Source: Azospirillum sp. 412522
Lineage (GTDB): Bacteria > Pseudomonadota > Alphaproteobacteria > Azospirillales > Azospirillaceae
Direction of reading: 5' to 3'
Length of the DNA: 64,000 nt
NCBI RefSeq assembly: GCF_019805165.1
Contig: NZ_RWIJ01000014.1
Location: 62,001 to 126,000 of the forward strand
A program made the position numbers and the translations under genes. Under the pieces are notes generated by a model, which did not search any database, had not been told where the DNA came from, and saw only the letters and a program-made list of their open reading frames with translations. Each line of letters starts with the position of its first letter. Within the stretch, counting starts at the first letter, position 1. Of this stretch, positions 43,713-52,729 are shown in pieces.

Positions 43713-44885
43713 ATGCAGCACCGTCAGGAACGGGACGCTCGTCTCGATCTCTTCAAGGGCGTGGCCCTTCTGATCATCTTCATCAACCATGTCGGGGGAA
43801 ACCCGCTGGCGAAGCTGATGCCTGCCCGGTTCGGACCATCGGATTCGGCCGAGATCTTCGTCTTCATCTCCGGCTACGCCATCGCGCTGGCCTATGGCCC
43901 GGTGCTGGCGGAGCAGGGGTTCGCCGCCTGCCAGCGCAAGGCGCTCGGCCGCTGCCGGCAGCTGTGGCTGGCCAACATCGTGACCATGCTGGCCAGCGCC
44001 CTGGTGGTGGCCCTCGCCGTCCATGTCGGCGACCTGCCGATGGAGGCGTCGAACCGGCTGCAGAGCTTCGCGCCGCTGTTCGATACGCCGGTCACCGCGA
44101 TGGCGTGGAATCTGGTGCTGATGTATCTGCCCTTCGCCTTCGACATCCTGGCGCTCTACATCCTGCTGGTGGCGGTGGCGCCGCTGTTCCTGTGGACCTA
44201 TGCCCGCTTCGGCCATGCGGCGGTGGCGCTGTCGGTCGTCCTTTATCTGGTCGCCCAGGCGGCTCCCGGCCTGATCCCGCCCAACCTGTGGGACGAGGAC
44301 TGGAACTTCAGCCCGCTGGCCTGGCAATGCGTGTTCTTCCTCGGCACCAGCCTGGCGCTGGTGGTGCGCAGCGGCCGGGTCCGGCTGCCGCAGTCCGGCT
44401 GGCTGCTGGGCGGGACGCTGACGCTGCTGGTCGGGATGGCGGTGTGGAAGTTCACGGCATCCGACATCGGCCATGCGCTGACACCGGCGGCGCTCCGGGA
44501 CTGGTTGCCGGAAGAGACGATTCCCTGGACCGACAAGGACACGCTGGGGCCGATGCGGCTTCTGCATTTCCTGGCGCTGGCCTGCGCCGCGGCGCTGCTT
44601 GTGCCGCGGGATGCCTCGTGGCTGCGCTCCGCCCCCGCCCGGCTGCTGGTCGCCTGCGGCCGGCATTCGCTGCCGGTCTTCTGTGTCGGCGTGGTGCTGT
44701 CCATCGCCGGTTCCGCCCTGCTGGTGGCCGAGGACGGCGCCGCCATGGTCCTGGCGGTCAATCTGGTCGGGATCGCCGTGCTGCTGGCGATGGCGATGGT
44801 GCTGGAACGGCGGCGGACCCGGCGGCAGCCGTCCAGACAGCCGGCGAAGCCTGCGGTGTCGTCGGCGTTGCCAGAGACCCCTTGA
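43713..44885 (+). CDS. opgC: OpgC-like membrane acyltransferase
   Basis: A 390-residue protein with about ten transmembrane helices. The N terminus, RLDLFKGVALLIIFINHVGG and SAEIFVFISGYAIALAYG, is that of the OpgC/acyltransferase family, which adds succinyl groups to osmoregulated periplasmic glucans. AGGAGAGG lies about eight bases before the ATG at 43713. No glucan synthase gene is in the window, so the exact acceptor is inferred. Confidence 0.8.
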   Translation: MQHRQERDARLDLFKGVALLIIFINHVGGNPLAKLMPARFGPSDSAEIFVFISGYAIALAYGPVLAEQGFAACQRKALGRCRQLWLANIVTMLASALVVALAVHVGDLPMEASNRLQSFAPLFDTPVTAMAWNLVLMYLPFAFDILALYILLVAVAPLFLWTYARFGHAAVALSVVLYLVAQAAPGLIPPNLWDEDWNFSPLAWQCVFFLGTSLALVVRSGRVRLPQSGWLLGGTLTLLVGMAVWKFTASDIGHALTPAALRDWLPEETIPWTDKDTLGPMRLLHFLALACAAALLVPRDASWLRSAPARLLVACGRHSLPVFCVGVVLSIAGSALLVAEDGAAMVLAVNLVGIAVLLAMAMVLERRRTRRQPSRQPAKPAVSSALPETP

Positions 44886-44948
44886 GATCGAGGCCAAGCT
44901 ACGGCTGGGCTTCTTGAATCCTGCGTCGGACGGGCGCATAATCCGGAT

Positions 44949-45245
44949 ATGCAATTCAATCCGGCCATACCGTCCCATCAGACGCTGAAGCCGACCCCGC
45001 AGCTGACGCCCGCGGCGCAGGTCGCCATGTCCCCGGCGGTCCAGGCGGCTCAGCAGACCGCCCCCGCGGTTCGCACGCAGACCGTGACGGCGCCCCAGGC
45101 GGCCGGCAAGTCCGACCAGACCCGGGACGCCCGCACCGCCACCCAGGGCAACCAGGCCGTCGACACGACCGCAGGTGCGCTTGGCGCCCGCGTGAATGCC
45201 CAGGGCTATCAGCCGCGCGGCTCGCTGCTGAACCTGTCGGTATAG
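44949..45245 (+). CDS. small hypothetical protein, low complexity
   Basis: A 98-residue protein rich in Gln, Ala, Thr and Pro (QAAQQTAPAVRTQTVTAPQ) with the C-terminal motif GYQPRGSLLNLSV, which looks designed rather than random. It has no signal peptide or membrane segment. The gene has its own terminator at 45284. Function unknown. Confidence 0.55.
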   Translation: MQFNPAIPSHQTLKPTPQLTPAAQVAMSPAVQAAQQTAPAVRTQTVTAPQAAGKSDQTRDARTATQGNQAVDTTAGALGARVNAQGYQPRGSLLNLSV

Positions 45246-45283
45246 AAAGCCGCCGTTCGGCGGATCGTCATTTTGCACATGGA

Positions 45284-45317
45284 AAAGGCGGCGGAGGGAC
45301 TTCCCCCCGCCGCCTTT
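45284..45317. terminator. bidirectional intrinsic terminator
   Basis: AAAGGCGGCGG (45284-45294) pairs with CCGCCGCCTTT (45307-45317). A and T tracts on each side allow termination on both strands, between the convergent genes 44949-45245 and 45332-45769. Confidence 0.85.
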
Positions 45318-45331
45318 CGCTGTGCGCAGAG

Positions 45332-45769
45332 TCAGCGGGACAGTTCGCTCAGCGGGCCTTTGCCCTTCACGGTCTCGTAGCGGCCCTTCTGCCACTTTTC
45401 CAGACCCTGGAGCTGCTGCTCCGTCATGTTGAGGGTGAGCTTGTCGCCCTTCATGTGCAGCTTGTTCAGCGGCAGGACGACGTCCTTGTCGCTGACGTCG
45501 ATGGTGTGGTCGACGTCGATCACGGCATAGAGCTTGTTGTTGTAGCGGACGACATCCTCGATCTCCGCCATGTTCTCGCCCTTGGCGCCGTAGATGTCCT
45601 TACCCTTCAACTGATCGACATGCATCTTCATCAGTGCCGGGTCGGCGCTGTCGTCGATGGCTGCAACCGAAGGGTTGGCCGACTTGGTCACGCTGTGATC
45701 CGACGCGGCCAGGGCGGGTGTGGCGGCGAGCAGCGCGGCGGTGCAGCCCAGAACGAGATAGCGTTTCAT
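45332..45769 (-). CDS. secreted PRC-barrel domain protein
   Basis: A 145-residue protein with a signal peptide (MKRYLVLGCTAALLAATPALA) and a PRC-barrel domain at about 55-110 (LKGKDIYGAKGENMAEIEDV in parts, LYAVIDVDHTIDVSDKDVVLPL). GGAG lies seven bases before the ATG at 45769. Periplasmic PRC-barrel proteins are common in alphaproteobacteria; the ligand is unknown. Confidence 0.8.
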   Translation of the reverse strand: MKRYLVLGCTAALLAATPALAASDHSVTKSANPSVAAIDDSADPALMKMHVDQLKGKDIYGAKGENMAEIEDVVRYNNKLYAVIDVDHTIDVSDKDVVLPLNKLHMKGDKLTLNMTEQQLQGLEKWQKGRYETVKGKGPLSELSR

Positions 45770-45841
45770 CGGTTGGCTCCATCTTTCGTGGATGTTGTGG
45801 CGGATCAACGCCTTTGCCGGCCGATGGGTTTCACAATTCCC

Positions 45842-45880
45842 AAAAGAAAAAGGACCTTCCTCCGATTTGGAGAAAGGCCC
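45842..45880 (-). terminator. intrinsic terminator of clpP
   Basis: On the minus strand GGGCCTTTCTCC pairs with GGAGGAAGGTCC (two G-U wobbles) over a five-base loop, followed by TTTTTCTTTT. It stands 27 bases after the clpP stop. Confidence 0.85.
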
Positions 45881-45906
45881 TGTTTCTTCAGGCTGAGACG
45901 GAACCT

Positions 45907-46533
45907 TTACTTCAGCTCGTCCATCGTGTCGATGATGTGGCTGACGATGCCGTATTCCTTGGCTTCGTCGGCCAGCATCCAATAGTTGCGGTCCGTATCC
46001 TTGACGACCTTTTCGAAGGGCTGCCCGGTCTCACGCGCGATGATCTTGTTCAGACGCTCGCGCATGCGGATGATTTCCTTCGCCTCGATGGCGATGTCCG
46101 TCGCCCGTCCGCCCGTCCCGCCCAGCGGCTGGTGGATCAGGAAGCGGGTGTTGGGCAGGCAGAAACGGTCTTCCTTGTTCGCCGCCAGATAGATGTGGCA
46201 GCCGGCGCTGGCGACCCAGCCCGTGCCCAGCATCTTCACGCGCGGCTTGATGAAGCGGATCATGTCGTGGATGGTGTCGCCCGCCTCGACATGGCCGCCC
46301 GGCGAGTTGACCACGACGGTGACGTCGTCGTCGCTCTCATGCGCGAGCGCCAGCAGCTGGGCCGACACGACCTGTGCCAGCTTCATGTCGATCTGACCGA
46401 AGATCAGGACCGTGCGCGCCTTGAAAAGGCTTTGCTGCACGGCGGCGAACTGCGGCTGGGCGCTTTCCTTCGACTTCTCGTCCGGTTCCTTTTCGGGTTC
46501 GTCGTCGAACCGGGTGTATCCGACCTGCGCCAT
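45907..46533 (-). CDS. clpP: ATP-dependent Clp protease proteolytic subunit, variant ClpP
   Basis: A 208-residue serine protease of the ClpP family. VVVNSPGGHVEAGDTIHDMI, the nucleophile Ser in GWVASAGCHIYL, and the catalytic His in FLIHQPLGGTGGRATDIAIE are visible; DTDRNYWMLADEAKEYGI matches the C-terminal part. It differs from the housekeeping enzyme by AG in place of MG after the nucleophile Ser and by a charged N-terminal extension (DDEPEKEPDEKSKES). It is therefore likely an accessory paralogue. No Clp ATPase gene is adjacent. Confidence 0.85.
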   Translation of the reverse strand: MAQVGYTRFDDEPEKEPDEKSKESAQPQFAAVQQSLFKARTVLIFGQIDMKLAQVVSAQLLALAHESDDDVTVVVNSPGGHVEAGDTIHDMIRFIKPRVKMLGTGWVASAGCHIYLAANKEDRFCLPNTRFLIHQPLGGTGGRATDIAIEAKEIIRMRERLNKIIARETGQPFEKVVKDTDRNYWMLADEAKEYGIVSHIIDTMDELK

Positions 46534-46980
46534 TGATGTTCTTCTCCCTGGTATCGGAAGCGGTGTATCGGGACCGGGATTCGCCGCCGGAGGGATGCCC
46601 CGACCGCTGTCCCGCTGCCGCATGCGCCTTGCCTGCTTCACCACATAGCCCGTCCGGGCTTCATGTTCAACGTCCGGCGGGTCAAAATCGATGGGTGGGG
46701 CCGCAGCCGCATGGAACGTTTGGAACAGCGTGCAACAGTTTTCCGGCCATGTTCCACTGTTCCATCCGCCGAACACGCCGTGCCCTCCGCAAGGTCTTGA
46801 GCCAGGACGTTCCTTCCTACCACGGGACGGTGGGGCCGGTAAGGGGCGTCTCCAAATCCCGGCAGGGGCAGAGGCAGGGGGCAGGGGGCGGAGGCCGGTG
46901 CCGGGGCCGGCATGGTCGCAGCATTGACGCCACCTGCCGGCCGCAGCGAAACTCCGTCCGCGAGGGCGGTGGAGGGCGGA
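46534..46980. other. intergenic region between clpP and the glycosyltransferase gene
   Basis: This 447-base stretch holds the promoters of the two divergent genes. Notable is the inverted repeat at 46711-46765 and a G-rich purine run at 46860-46890 with repeated GGCAGG. An ATG at 46912, in frame with the glycosyltransferase, would extend that protein by 23 residues but has no ribosome binding site. Confidence 0.45.
46711..46765. promoter_or_regulatory. four TGGAAC half-sites in inverted-repeat layout
   Basis: ATGGAACGTTTGGAACA (46711-46727) is almost the exact complement of TGTTCCACTGTTCCAT (46750-46765), with one base of length difference. The TGGAAC half-site thus occurs twice on each strand with 8-9 base spacing. 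The position between divergent genes suggests a regulator site, possibly for clpP. It could also form a hairpin. Confidence 0.5.
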
Positions 46981-47856
46981 ATGGGCGGGAACGGAGCGGG
47001 GCAAGGCGCGCCCGGCGATGCATCGACGGGTGTCTCGGTCATCATCGCGGCGTACCGCGCCCACGACACCATCGTTCGCGCGGTGCGCAGCCTGCTGGAG
47101 CAGGACTGGACGGCGTGGGAGGCGGTGATCGCCAGCGACGACGGCACCGACTACCGGCCGACCCTTCAGGCCGCCGGTATCGACGACCCGCGGCTGGTCT
47201 TCACCGGCACCGGCCGAATCGGGGCGGGAGCGCCCGCCGCCCGCAATGCCGGGCTGGCGGCGGCACGGCTGGCGCTGGTGGCGACGCTGGACGCCGACGA
47301 CCGGTTTCGCCGCGGCCGGCTGTCCGCCCTGGCGCCTCCCGCCCTTGCCCATGGCGCCGCCTTCGACAATGTCGCGGTGGTGCGGGACGAGGACGATTCG
47401 CCGCTGCTGCGCCTGTATGAGGACGGGCAGGCGCCGTCCCTGCTGGATGGCGACGGGTTCCTGGCGACCTCCGTGCCGATGTTCCCGGTGGTGCGGCGCG
47501 ATCTGGCGCCGGGCTGGGATGAAGACGTGAATTTCTGCGATGACGTCGTCTTCAATGTCCGGGTGCTCGACGCTACCGGCCCGGTGCCGCTGGTGGCGAC
47601 GCCCTTCTATGAGTATCGCCAGCGCGCCGGCTCGATCACCTTCTCCGCCGACAGCGGCGAGCGGGCGGAGCGCTGCTACCGTCATGTGCTGAACCGGTTG
47701 TCCGGCGACGGGTTCGGCATCCGGGACGACGCCCTGCGCCGCCGGTTCGCGCAGGCCATCACCGCCAAGCGCGCCCGAAACGCTGCCTACGAAGCGGCGT
47801 TCAAGGCCGGGCGCTGCGCCAATTTCCAGGAATTCCTGGCGCTGGGAGAAGGATAA
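46981..47856 (+). CDS. glycosyltransferase family 2 protein
   Basis: About 291 residues. The GT-A fold start VSVIIAAYRAHDTIVRAVRSLLEQ (in parts), the DDG-type nucleotide site ASDDGTDY and the ATLDADDRF motif identify a family 2 glycosyltransferase. GGAGGG lies five bases before the ATG at 46981. No sugar-nucleotide or export genes lie nearby, so the acceptor is unknown. Confidence 0.8.
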   Translation: MGGNGAGQGAPGDASTGVSVIIAAYRAHDTIVRAVRSLLEQDWTAWEAVIASDDGTDYRPTLQAAGIDDPRLVFTGTGRIGAGAPAARNAGLAAARLALVATLDADDRFRRGRLSALAPPALAHGAAFDNVAVVRDEDDSPLLRLYEDGQAPSLLDGDGFLATSVPMFPVVRRDLAPGWDEDVNFCDDVVFNVRVLDATGPVPLVATPFYEYRQRAGSITFSADSGERAERCYRHVLNRLSGDGFGIRDDALRRRFAQAITAKRARNAAYEAAFKAGRCANFQEFLALGEG

Positions 47857-47949
47857 GCCCCTGAACGTTACGCTCCCGCTGGTTTTGCTTTACCATTCTG
47901 TGTCAGTTTTGGTGCATTGCACATCGCCGGACCGGACACGGGTAAATCC

Positions 47950-48267
47950 ATGAACGCCCCGACCTGCTGCCTCGCCCGCATCCCCGCCAATGGGAAGTTC
48001 TGGCTGAAGAATGCACGGCTTTCCGACGGGTTACGCGACATCCGGATCGAGGATGGCCGTATCCGTGCGCTGGTGCCGGCGGGCGAATCGCCCTGCTGTG
48101 CGCCGGGACTCGACCTCGAGGGGGGCGAAGTTCGCCGGATGGACGGCGATGGCCCGGTGACCGCCGGCCTGGCCGCCGATCTGTGGGTGACGCTGTGCGG
48201 TGAACGGACGGTGCCGATGCGGGCGGGCAGGCTCGAGGCCGCAAAGCCTGAAGGCAAGGCGGGCTGA
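47950..48267 (+). CDS. small protein resembling the beta-sandwich domain of amidohydrolases
   Basis: A 105-residue protein. FWLKNARLSDGLRDIRIEDGRIRALVPAG resembles the N-terminal strand region of metal-dependent amidohydrolases, and ADLWVTLCGERTVPMRAGR resembles their C-terminal strands. The whole TIM-barrel catalytic part is missing, so it joins the two halves of the small domain only. It has six cysteines. It may be a degenerate cytosine-deaminase-like gene or a separate small protein; function unknown. Confidence 0.5.
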   Translation: MNAPTCCLARIPANGKFWLKNARLSDGLRDIRIEDGRIRALVPAGESPCCAPGLDLEGGEVRRMDGDGPVTAGLAADLWVTLCGERTVPMRAGRLEAAKPEGKAG

Positions 48268-48372
48268 AGACACCGGCGCCTTGAGACAACGGCACGCGTC
48301 AAAATGCGGCAGCTATTGACGGCCCTGCGGACGGTTCGGCTCTCTGAACCTTCTCGACATCGGATGTGATCT

Positions 48373-48386
48373 GAACGATATAGTTC
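48373..48386. promoter_or_regulatory. candidate operator before the RND efflux operon
   Basis: GAAC-GATATA-GTTC is a perfect inverted repeat 65 bases before the adaptor start codon. A second pair, GGTTC at 48333 and GAACC at 48346, is nearby. Sites of this type are typical for TetR-family repressors of RND pumps, but no regulator gene is adjacent. Confidence 0.35.
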
Positions 48387-48450
48387 GGTTTGCCCGTCGC
48401 TCCCATCGGTTGCGCTGCGGTACAACGAAATCCGTCCGGATCCCGGTCCC

Positions 48451-49605
48451 ATGCGCCACACGCTTCGCATCGCTGCACTTCTCGTCCTGGCGGCTCTCGC
48501 CGGCGGGGCCTACTGGTATTTCGTGAAGCAGGGCGGGACCGTTGCCGGGCTGACCGCGATGGTGAGCGGCGCGCTGCCCGGTGCGGCCTCCGGCAACGCA
48601 CCGGTGCCCGGTGGCGCGTCTGCCGGCGCCAAGCCGCCCGGCGGCGCTCCGCCGATGCCGGTGGAGGCTGCCCAGGTCCGCGTCGGCGTGGTCGAGCGGA
48701 CGGTGACCGCCGTGGGCTCCCTGCTGTCCAACGAATCGGTGGTGATCCGGCCGGAGATCGCCGGCCGGATCAGCGAGATCGCCTTCAAGGAGGGCCAGCG
48801 CGTCACCAGGGGCAGCGTGCTGGTCCGGCTGGACGACGCCATCGCCCGCGCCACCCTGGCCCAGGCGCAGGCGAGCATCGCCTTCTCCCGCGCCGAGCTG
48901 TCGCGCGCCGACCAGCTGGTGCGCCAGAACACCGGTCCCCTGCGCAACCGGGAGCAGGCCTCCGCCAAGCTGCTGGCCGACGAGGCGGCGGTGCAGCTGG
49001 CCAAGGCGCAGCTCGAGAAGCAGGTCATCACCGCGCCCTTCGACGGGGTGCTGGGCCTGCGCAAGGTGTCGCTCGGCGACTTCGTCCAGGCCGGCAAGGA
49101 CATCGTCAACCTGGAGGACATCGACACGCTGAAGCTGGACTTCCGCGTGCCGGAGATGTTCCTGCCGGCGGTGAAGGTCGGCCAGACGGTGAAGGTGGCG
49201 GTCGATGCCTTCGGCGGACGCAGCTTCGACGGCACGGTCTACGCCATCGACCCGCTGGTGGACGTCAACGGCCGCGCCCTGGCGATCCGCGCCCGGGTGC
49301 CGAACCCGGACGGCTCCCTGCGCCCGGGCCTGTTCGCCCGCGTGTCGCTGACGCTGACCACGGTGCCGGACGCGGTGCTGATCCCCGAACAGGCCATCGT
49401 CGCCTTCGGCAAGGACCAGTTCGTCTTCAAGGTGGTCGACGGCAAGGTGGCCCAGACCCGGGTGATGTTGGGCGAACGCCGCAATGCGGAGGTGGAGATC
49501 TCCAAGGGGCTCGCCCCCGGCGACATGGTGGTCACCGCGGGTCAACTGAAGATCCGCGACGGCGTTCCCGTCACCGTGGTGACCAGCAAGCCGGCCGGGA
49601 GCTGA
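48451..49605 (+). CDS. RND efflux periplasmic adaptor (membrane fusion protein)
   Basis: A 384-residue adaptor with an N-terminal membrane anchor at about 5-25, a Pro/Gly/Ala linker, a split lipoyl domain (PEIAGRISEIAFKEGQRVTRG and VITAPFDGVLGLRKVSLGD), a helical hairpin between them and a beta-barrel domain (VPEMFLPAVKVGQTV). It links the inner-membrane pump coded four bases downstream to an outer-membrane channel not coded here. Confidence 0.9.
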   Translation: MRHTLRIAALLVLAALAGGAYWYFVKQGGTVAGLTAMVSGALPGAASGNAPVPGGASAGAKPPGGAPPMPVEAAQVRVGVVERTVTAVGSLLSNESVVIRPEIAGRISEIAFKEGQRVTRGSVLVRLDDAIARATLAQAQASIAFSRAELSRADQLVRQNTGPLRNREQASAKLLADEAAVQLAKAQLEKQVITAPFDGVLGLRKVSLGDFVQAGKDIVNLEDIDTLKLDFRVPEMFLPAVKVGQTVKVAVDAFGGRSFDGTVYAIDPLVDVNGRALAIRARVPNPDGSLRPGLFARVSLTLTTVPDAVLIPEQAIVAFGKDQFVFKVVDGKVAQTRVMLGERRNAEVEISKGLAPGDMVVTAGQLKIRDGVPVTVVTSKPAGS

Positions 49606-49609
49606 ACCG

Positions 49610-52600
49610 ATGGTCCTGTCCGACATTTCCGTTCGCCGCCCCGTCCTGGCGACGGTGATGAGCCTCGCCCTGATGCTGATCGGCATCGTCTCGTACCAGC
49701 GCCTGTCGGTGCGCGAATATCCCAAGATCGACGAGCCGGTCGTCACGGTGGAGACGACCTACAAGGGCGCCTCGGCCCAGATCATCGAAAGCCAGGTCAC
49801 GCAGACGCTGGAGGACAGCCTCGCCGGCATCGAGGGCATCGACGTGATGTCCTCGATCAGCCGGGCGGAGAAGTCGCAGATCACCCTGCGCTTCCGGCTG
49901 GACCGCAATGTCGACGTCGCGGCCAGCGACGTGCGCGACCGGGTCGGCCGCGTCCGCGCCGCCCTGCCGTCGGAGATCGACGAACCGGTGATCGCCAAGG
50001 TCGAGGCCGACGCCCAGCCGATCATCTATCTCGCCTTCTCCTCCGACCGGCATTCGCCGCTGGAGGTGACCGACTTCGCCGACCGCTACGTCAAGGACCG
50101 GTTGCAGAACCTGCCCGGCGTCGCCCAGGTCCGCATCTTCGGCGAACGCCGCTTCGCCATGCGCCTGTGGCTCGACCCGCAGCGGATGGCCGCCTACCGG
50201 GTGACGCCGCAGGATGTCGAGAACGCGCTGCGCCGCCAGAACGTCGAGATTCCGGCCGGCCGCGTCGAGAGCGTGGCGCGCGAGTTCACCGTGGTGTCGG
50301 AAACCGACCTGCGCAACCCGGCCGAGTTCGAGGCCATCATCCTGCGCGACGATGCAGGCTATCTGGTGCGGCTGCGCGACGTCGGCCGGGCGGAGCTGGG
50401 CGCGCTCGACGAGCGGGTCAGCGCCCGCTTCAACGGCCGGGGCGCCGTCGCCATCGGCGTGGTGAAGCAGTCCACCGCCAACCCGCTGGACGTGTCGAAG
50501 GCGGTCAACGACGCGCTGCCGAAGATCCGCGCGGCGGTGCCGGACGGCATGGGGGTGGATGTCGGCTACGACAGCTCCGTCTTCATCGCCAAGTCGATCG
50601 ACGCGGTGTTCCACACCATCTTCGAAGCGATCGTCCTGGTCGTGCTGGTCATCTTCTTCTTCCTGCGCTCGCTGCGGGCGACGCTGGTGCCGCTGGTGAC
50701 CATCCCGGTGTCGCTGATCGGCGGCTTCGCCCTGATGTACGCCTTCGGCTTCTCGATCAACACGCTGACCCTGCTGTCGATGGTGCTGGCCATCGGCCTC
50801 GTCGTCGACGACGCCATCGTCATGCTGGAGAACATCTTCCGGTACGTGGAGGAGGGGATGAACCCCTTCCAGGCGGCGTTGAAGGGATCGCGCGAGATCG
50901 GTTTCGCCGTCATCGCCATGACCATCACGCTGGCGGCGGTGTACGCGCCCATCGGCTTCATGACCGGCCGCACCGGACGGCTGTTCACCGAGTTCGCCCT
51001 GACTCTGGCCGGCGCGGTCATCGTCTCCGGCTTCGTTGCGCTGACCCTGTCGCCGATGATGTGCTCCAAGCTGCTGAAGCACGAGACGAAGCACGGCCTG
51101 CTCTACCGCGCCATCGAACGGCTGCTGGAGGGGATGACCAACGGCTACCGCGGGTTGCTGCGCCGGTCGTTGCGGGCGCGGCCGCTGGTGCTGCTGATCG
51201 GGCTCGGTGTCGCCGCGGCCAGCTATTTCCTGTTCACCGGCCTGAAGTCGGAACTGTCGCCGGTGGAGGACCGCGGCACCATCGTCGGCATCGCCATCGC
51301 GCCGGAAGGATCGACGCTGGACTACACCATGGGCTACGCCCAGCGGATGGAGGCGCTGTTCCGCCAGATCCCGGTGCTGGAGAAGTTCTTCGTCGTCGTC
51401 GGCTTCCCGGTGGTGAACCAGGGCATCGCCTTCGTCCGCCTGATCGACTGGGACGAGCGCGAGGTGAAGCAGCAGGCGATCACCGCCCAGCTGTTCCCCA
51501 AGATGTTCGGCATCCCCGGCATCCTCGGCTTCGTCACCAACCCGCCGTCGCTGGGCCAGAGCCCGATCGACAAGCCGGTCAATTTCGTGATCCAGACCTC
51601 GCTGCCCTTCGAGGAGTTGCAGGCGATGGTCAACGCCATGATGGCGGAGGCGCGCAACTTCCCCGGCCTGACCAACCTCGACACCGATTTGAAGCTGAAC
51701 AAGCCGGAACTGCGGGTGTCGCTGGACCGCGACAAGGCGGCCGACCTGGGGGTGGACGTCGACACCGTCGGGCGGACGCTGGAAACGCTGCTGGGCGGGC
51801 GGCAGGTGACGCGCTTCAAGAAGGACGGCAAGCAGTATGACGTGATCGTTCAGGTCGCCAACGTCGACCGCCGCAACCCGGACGACATCGCCTCCATCTA
51901 TGTCCGCGGCGGGACCAGCGCCACGGGGGGAGCGGGGCAGATGATCTCGCTCGCCAATCTGGTGAAGGTCGAGGAACGGGTGGCGCCCAAGGAGCTGAAC
52001 CACTTCAACAAGCTGCGCTCCGCCACCATCACCGCGACGCTGGCGCCGGGGACCTCGCTGGGCGAGGCGCTGGCGGTGATGCAGGCCGCCGCGAACAAGG
52101 TGCTGCCGGCCACCGCCCAGACCGACTATGCCGGGCAGAGCCGCGAGTTCCGCGAGTCGGCGACGGGCCTCTATTTCGTCTTCATCCTGGCGTTGGCCTT
52201 CATCTATCTCGTGCTGGCGGCCCAGTTCGAGAGCTTCATCGACCCGTTCGTCATCATGCTGACGGTGCCGCTGTCGATGACCGGCGCGCTGGCCGCCCTG
52301 CAACTGAGCGGCGGGACGATGAACGTCTACAGCCAGATCGGCCTCGTCACCCTGGTCGGCCTGATCACCAAGCACGGCATCCTGATCGTCGAGTTCGCCA
52401 ACCAGCTCCAGCGCGCCGGGACCGACATCCGCAAGGCGGTGGAGGAGGCGGCCGTGCTGCGCCTGCGCCCGATCCTGATGACCACCGGCGCCATGGTGCT
52501 GGGCGCCCTGCCGCTGGCCTATGCCCAGGGGGCGGGTGCCGAGAGCCGGCAGGCCATCGGCGCGGTCATCGTCGGCGGCATGACGCTGGGCACGTTGCTG

Positions 52601-52711
52601 ACCCTGTTCGTCGTGCCGACGGTCTACAGCTATCTTGCCCGCAAGAAACCGATGGCGGAAGAAGACGCCGGCCACGACGCGGCTCATGGCGTCGCACATC
52701 CGGCCGAATAG
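49610..52711 (+). CDS. RND efflux transporter permease (AcrB/MexB superfamily)
   Basis: A 1033-residue inner-membrane pump of the hydrophobe/amphiphile RND family, of full normal length. The N-terminal SDISVRRPVLATVMSLALML, the proton-relay aspartates in GLVVDDAIVMLENIF near 400 and the C-terminal GLITKHGILIVEFANQLQ are visible. The PN1-PC2 pore domains lie in the large periplasmic loops. It forms an operon with the adaptor; substrate probably drugs, detergents or solvents. Confidence 0.93.
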   Translation: MVLSDISVRRPVLATVMSLALMLIGIVSYQRLSVREYPKIDEPVVTVETTYKGASAQIIESQVTQTLEDSLAGIEGIDVMSSISRAEKSQITLRFRLDRNVDVAASDVRDRVGRVRAALPSEIDEPVIAKVEADAQPIIYLAFSSDRHSPLEVTDFADRYVKDRLQNLPGVAQVRIFGERRFAMRLWLDPQRMAAYRVTPQDVENALRRQNVEIPAGRVESVAREFTVVSETDLRNPAEFEAIILRDDAGYLVRLRDVGRAELGALDERVSARFNGRGAVAIGVVKQSTANPLDVSKAVNDALPKIRAAVPDGMGVDVGYDSSVFIAKSIDAVFHTIFEAIVLVVLVIFFFLRSLRATLVPLVTIPVSLIGGFALMYAFGFSINTLTLLSMVLAIGLVVDDAIVMLENIFRYVEEGMNPFQAALKGSREIGFAVIAMTITLAAVYAPIGFMTGRTGRLFTEFALTLAGAVIVSGFVALTLSPMMCSKLLKHETKHGLLYRAIERLLEGMTNGYRGLLRRSLRARPLVLLIGLGVAAASYFLFTGLKSELSPVEDRGTIVGIAIAPEGSTLDYTMGYAQRMEALFRQIPVLEKFFVVVGFPVVNQGIAFVRLIDWDEREVKQQAITAQLFPKMFGIPGILGFVTNPPSLGQSPIDKPVNFVIQTSLPFEELQAMVNAMMAEARNFPGLTNLDTDLKLNKPELRVSLDRDKAADLGVDVDTVGRTLETLLGGRQVTRFKKDGKQYDVIVQVANVDRRNPDDIASIYVRGGTSATGGAGQMISLANLVKVEERVAPKELNHFNKLRSATITATLAPGTSLGEALAVMQAAANKVLPATAQTDYAGQSREFRESATGLYFVFILALAFIYLVLAAQFESFIDPFVIMLTVPLSMTGALAALQLSGGTMNVYSQIGLVTLVGLITKHGILIVEFANQLQRAGTDIRKAVEEAAVLRLRPILMTTGAMVLGALPLAYAQGAGAESRQAIGAVIVGGMTLGTLLTLFVVPTVYSYLARKKPMAEEDAGHDAAHGVAHPAE

Positions 52712-52729
52712 AAGGAGGGGAACCGCGCC

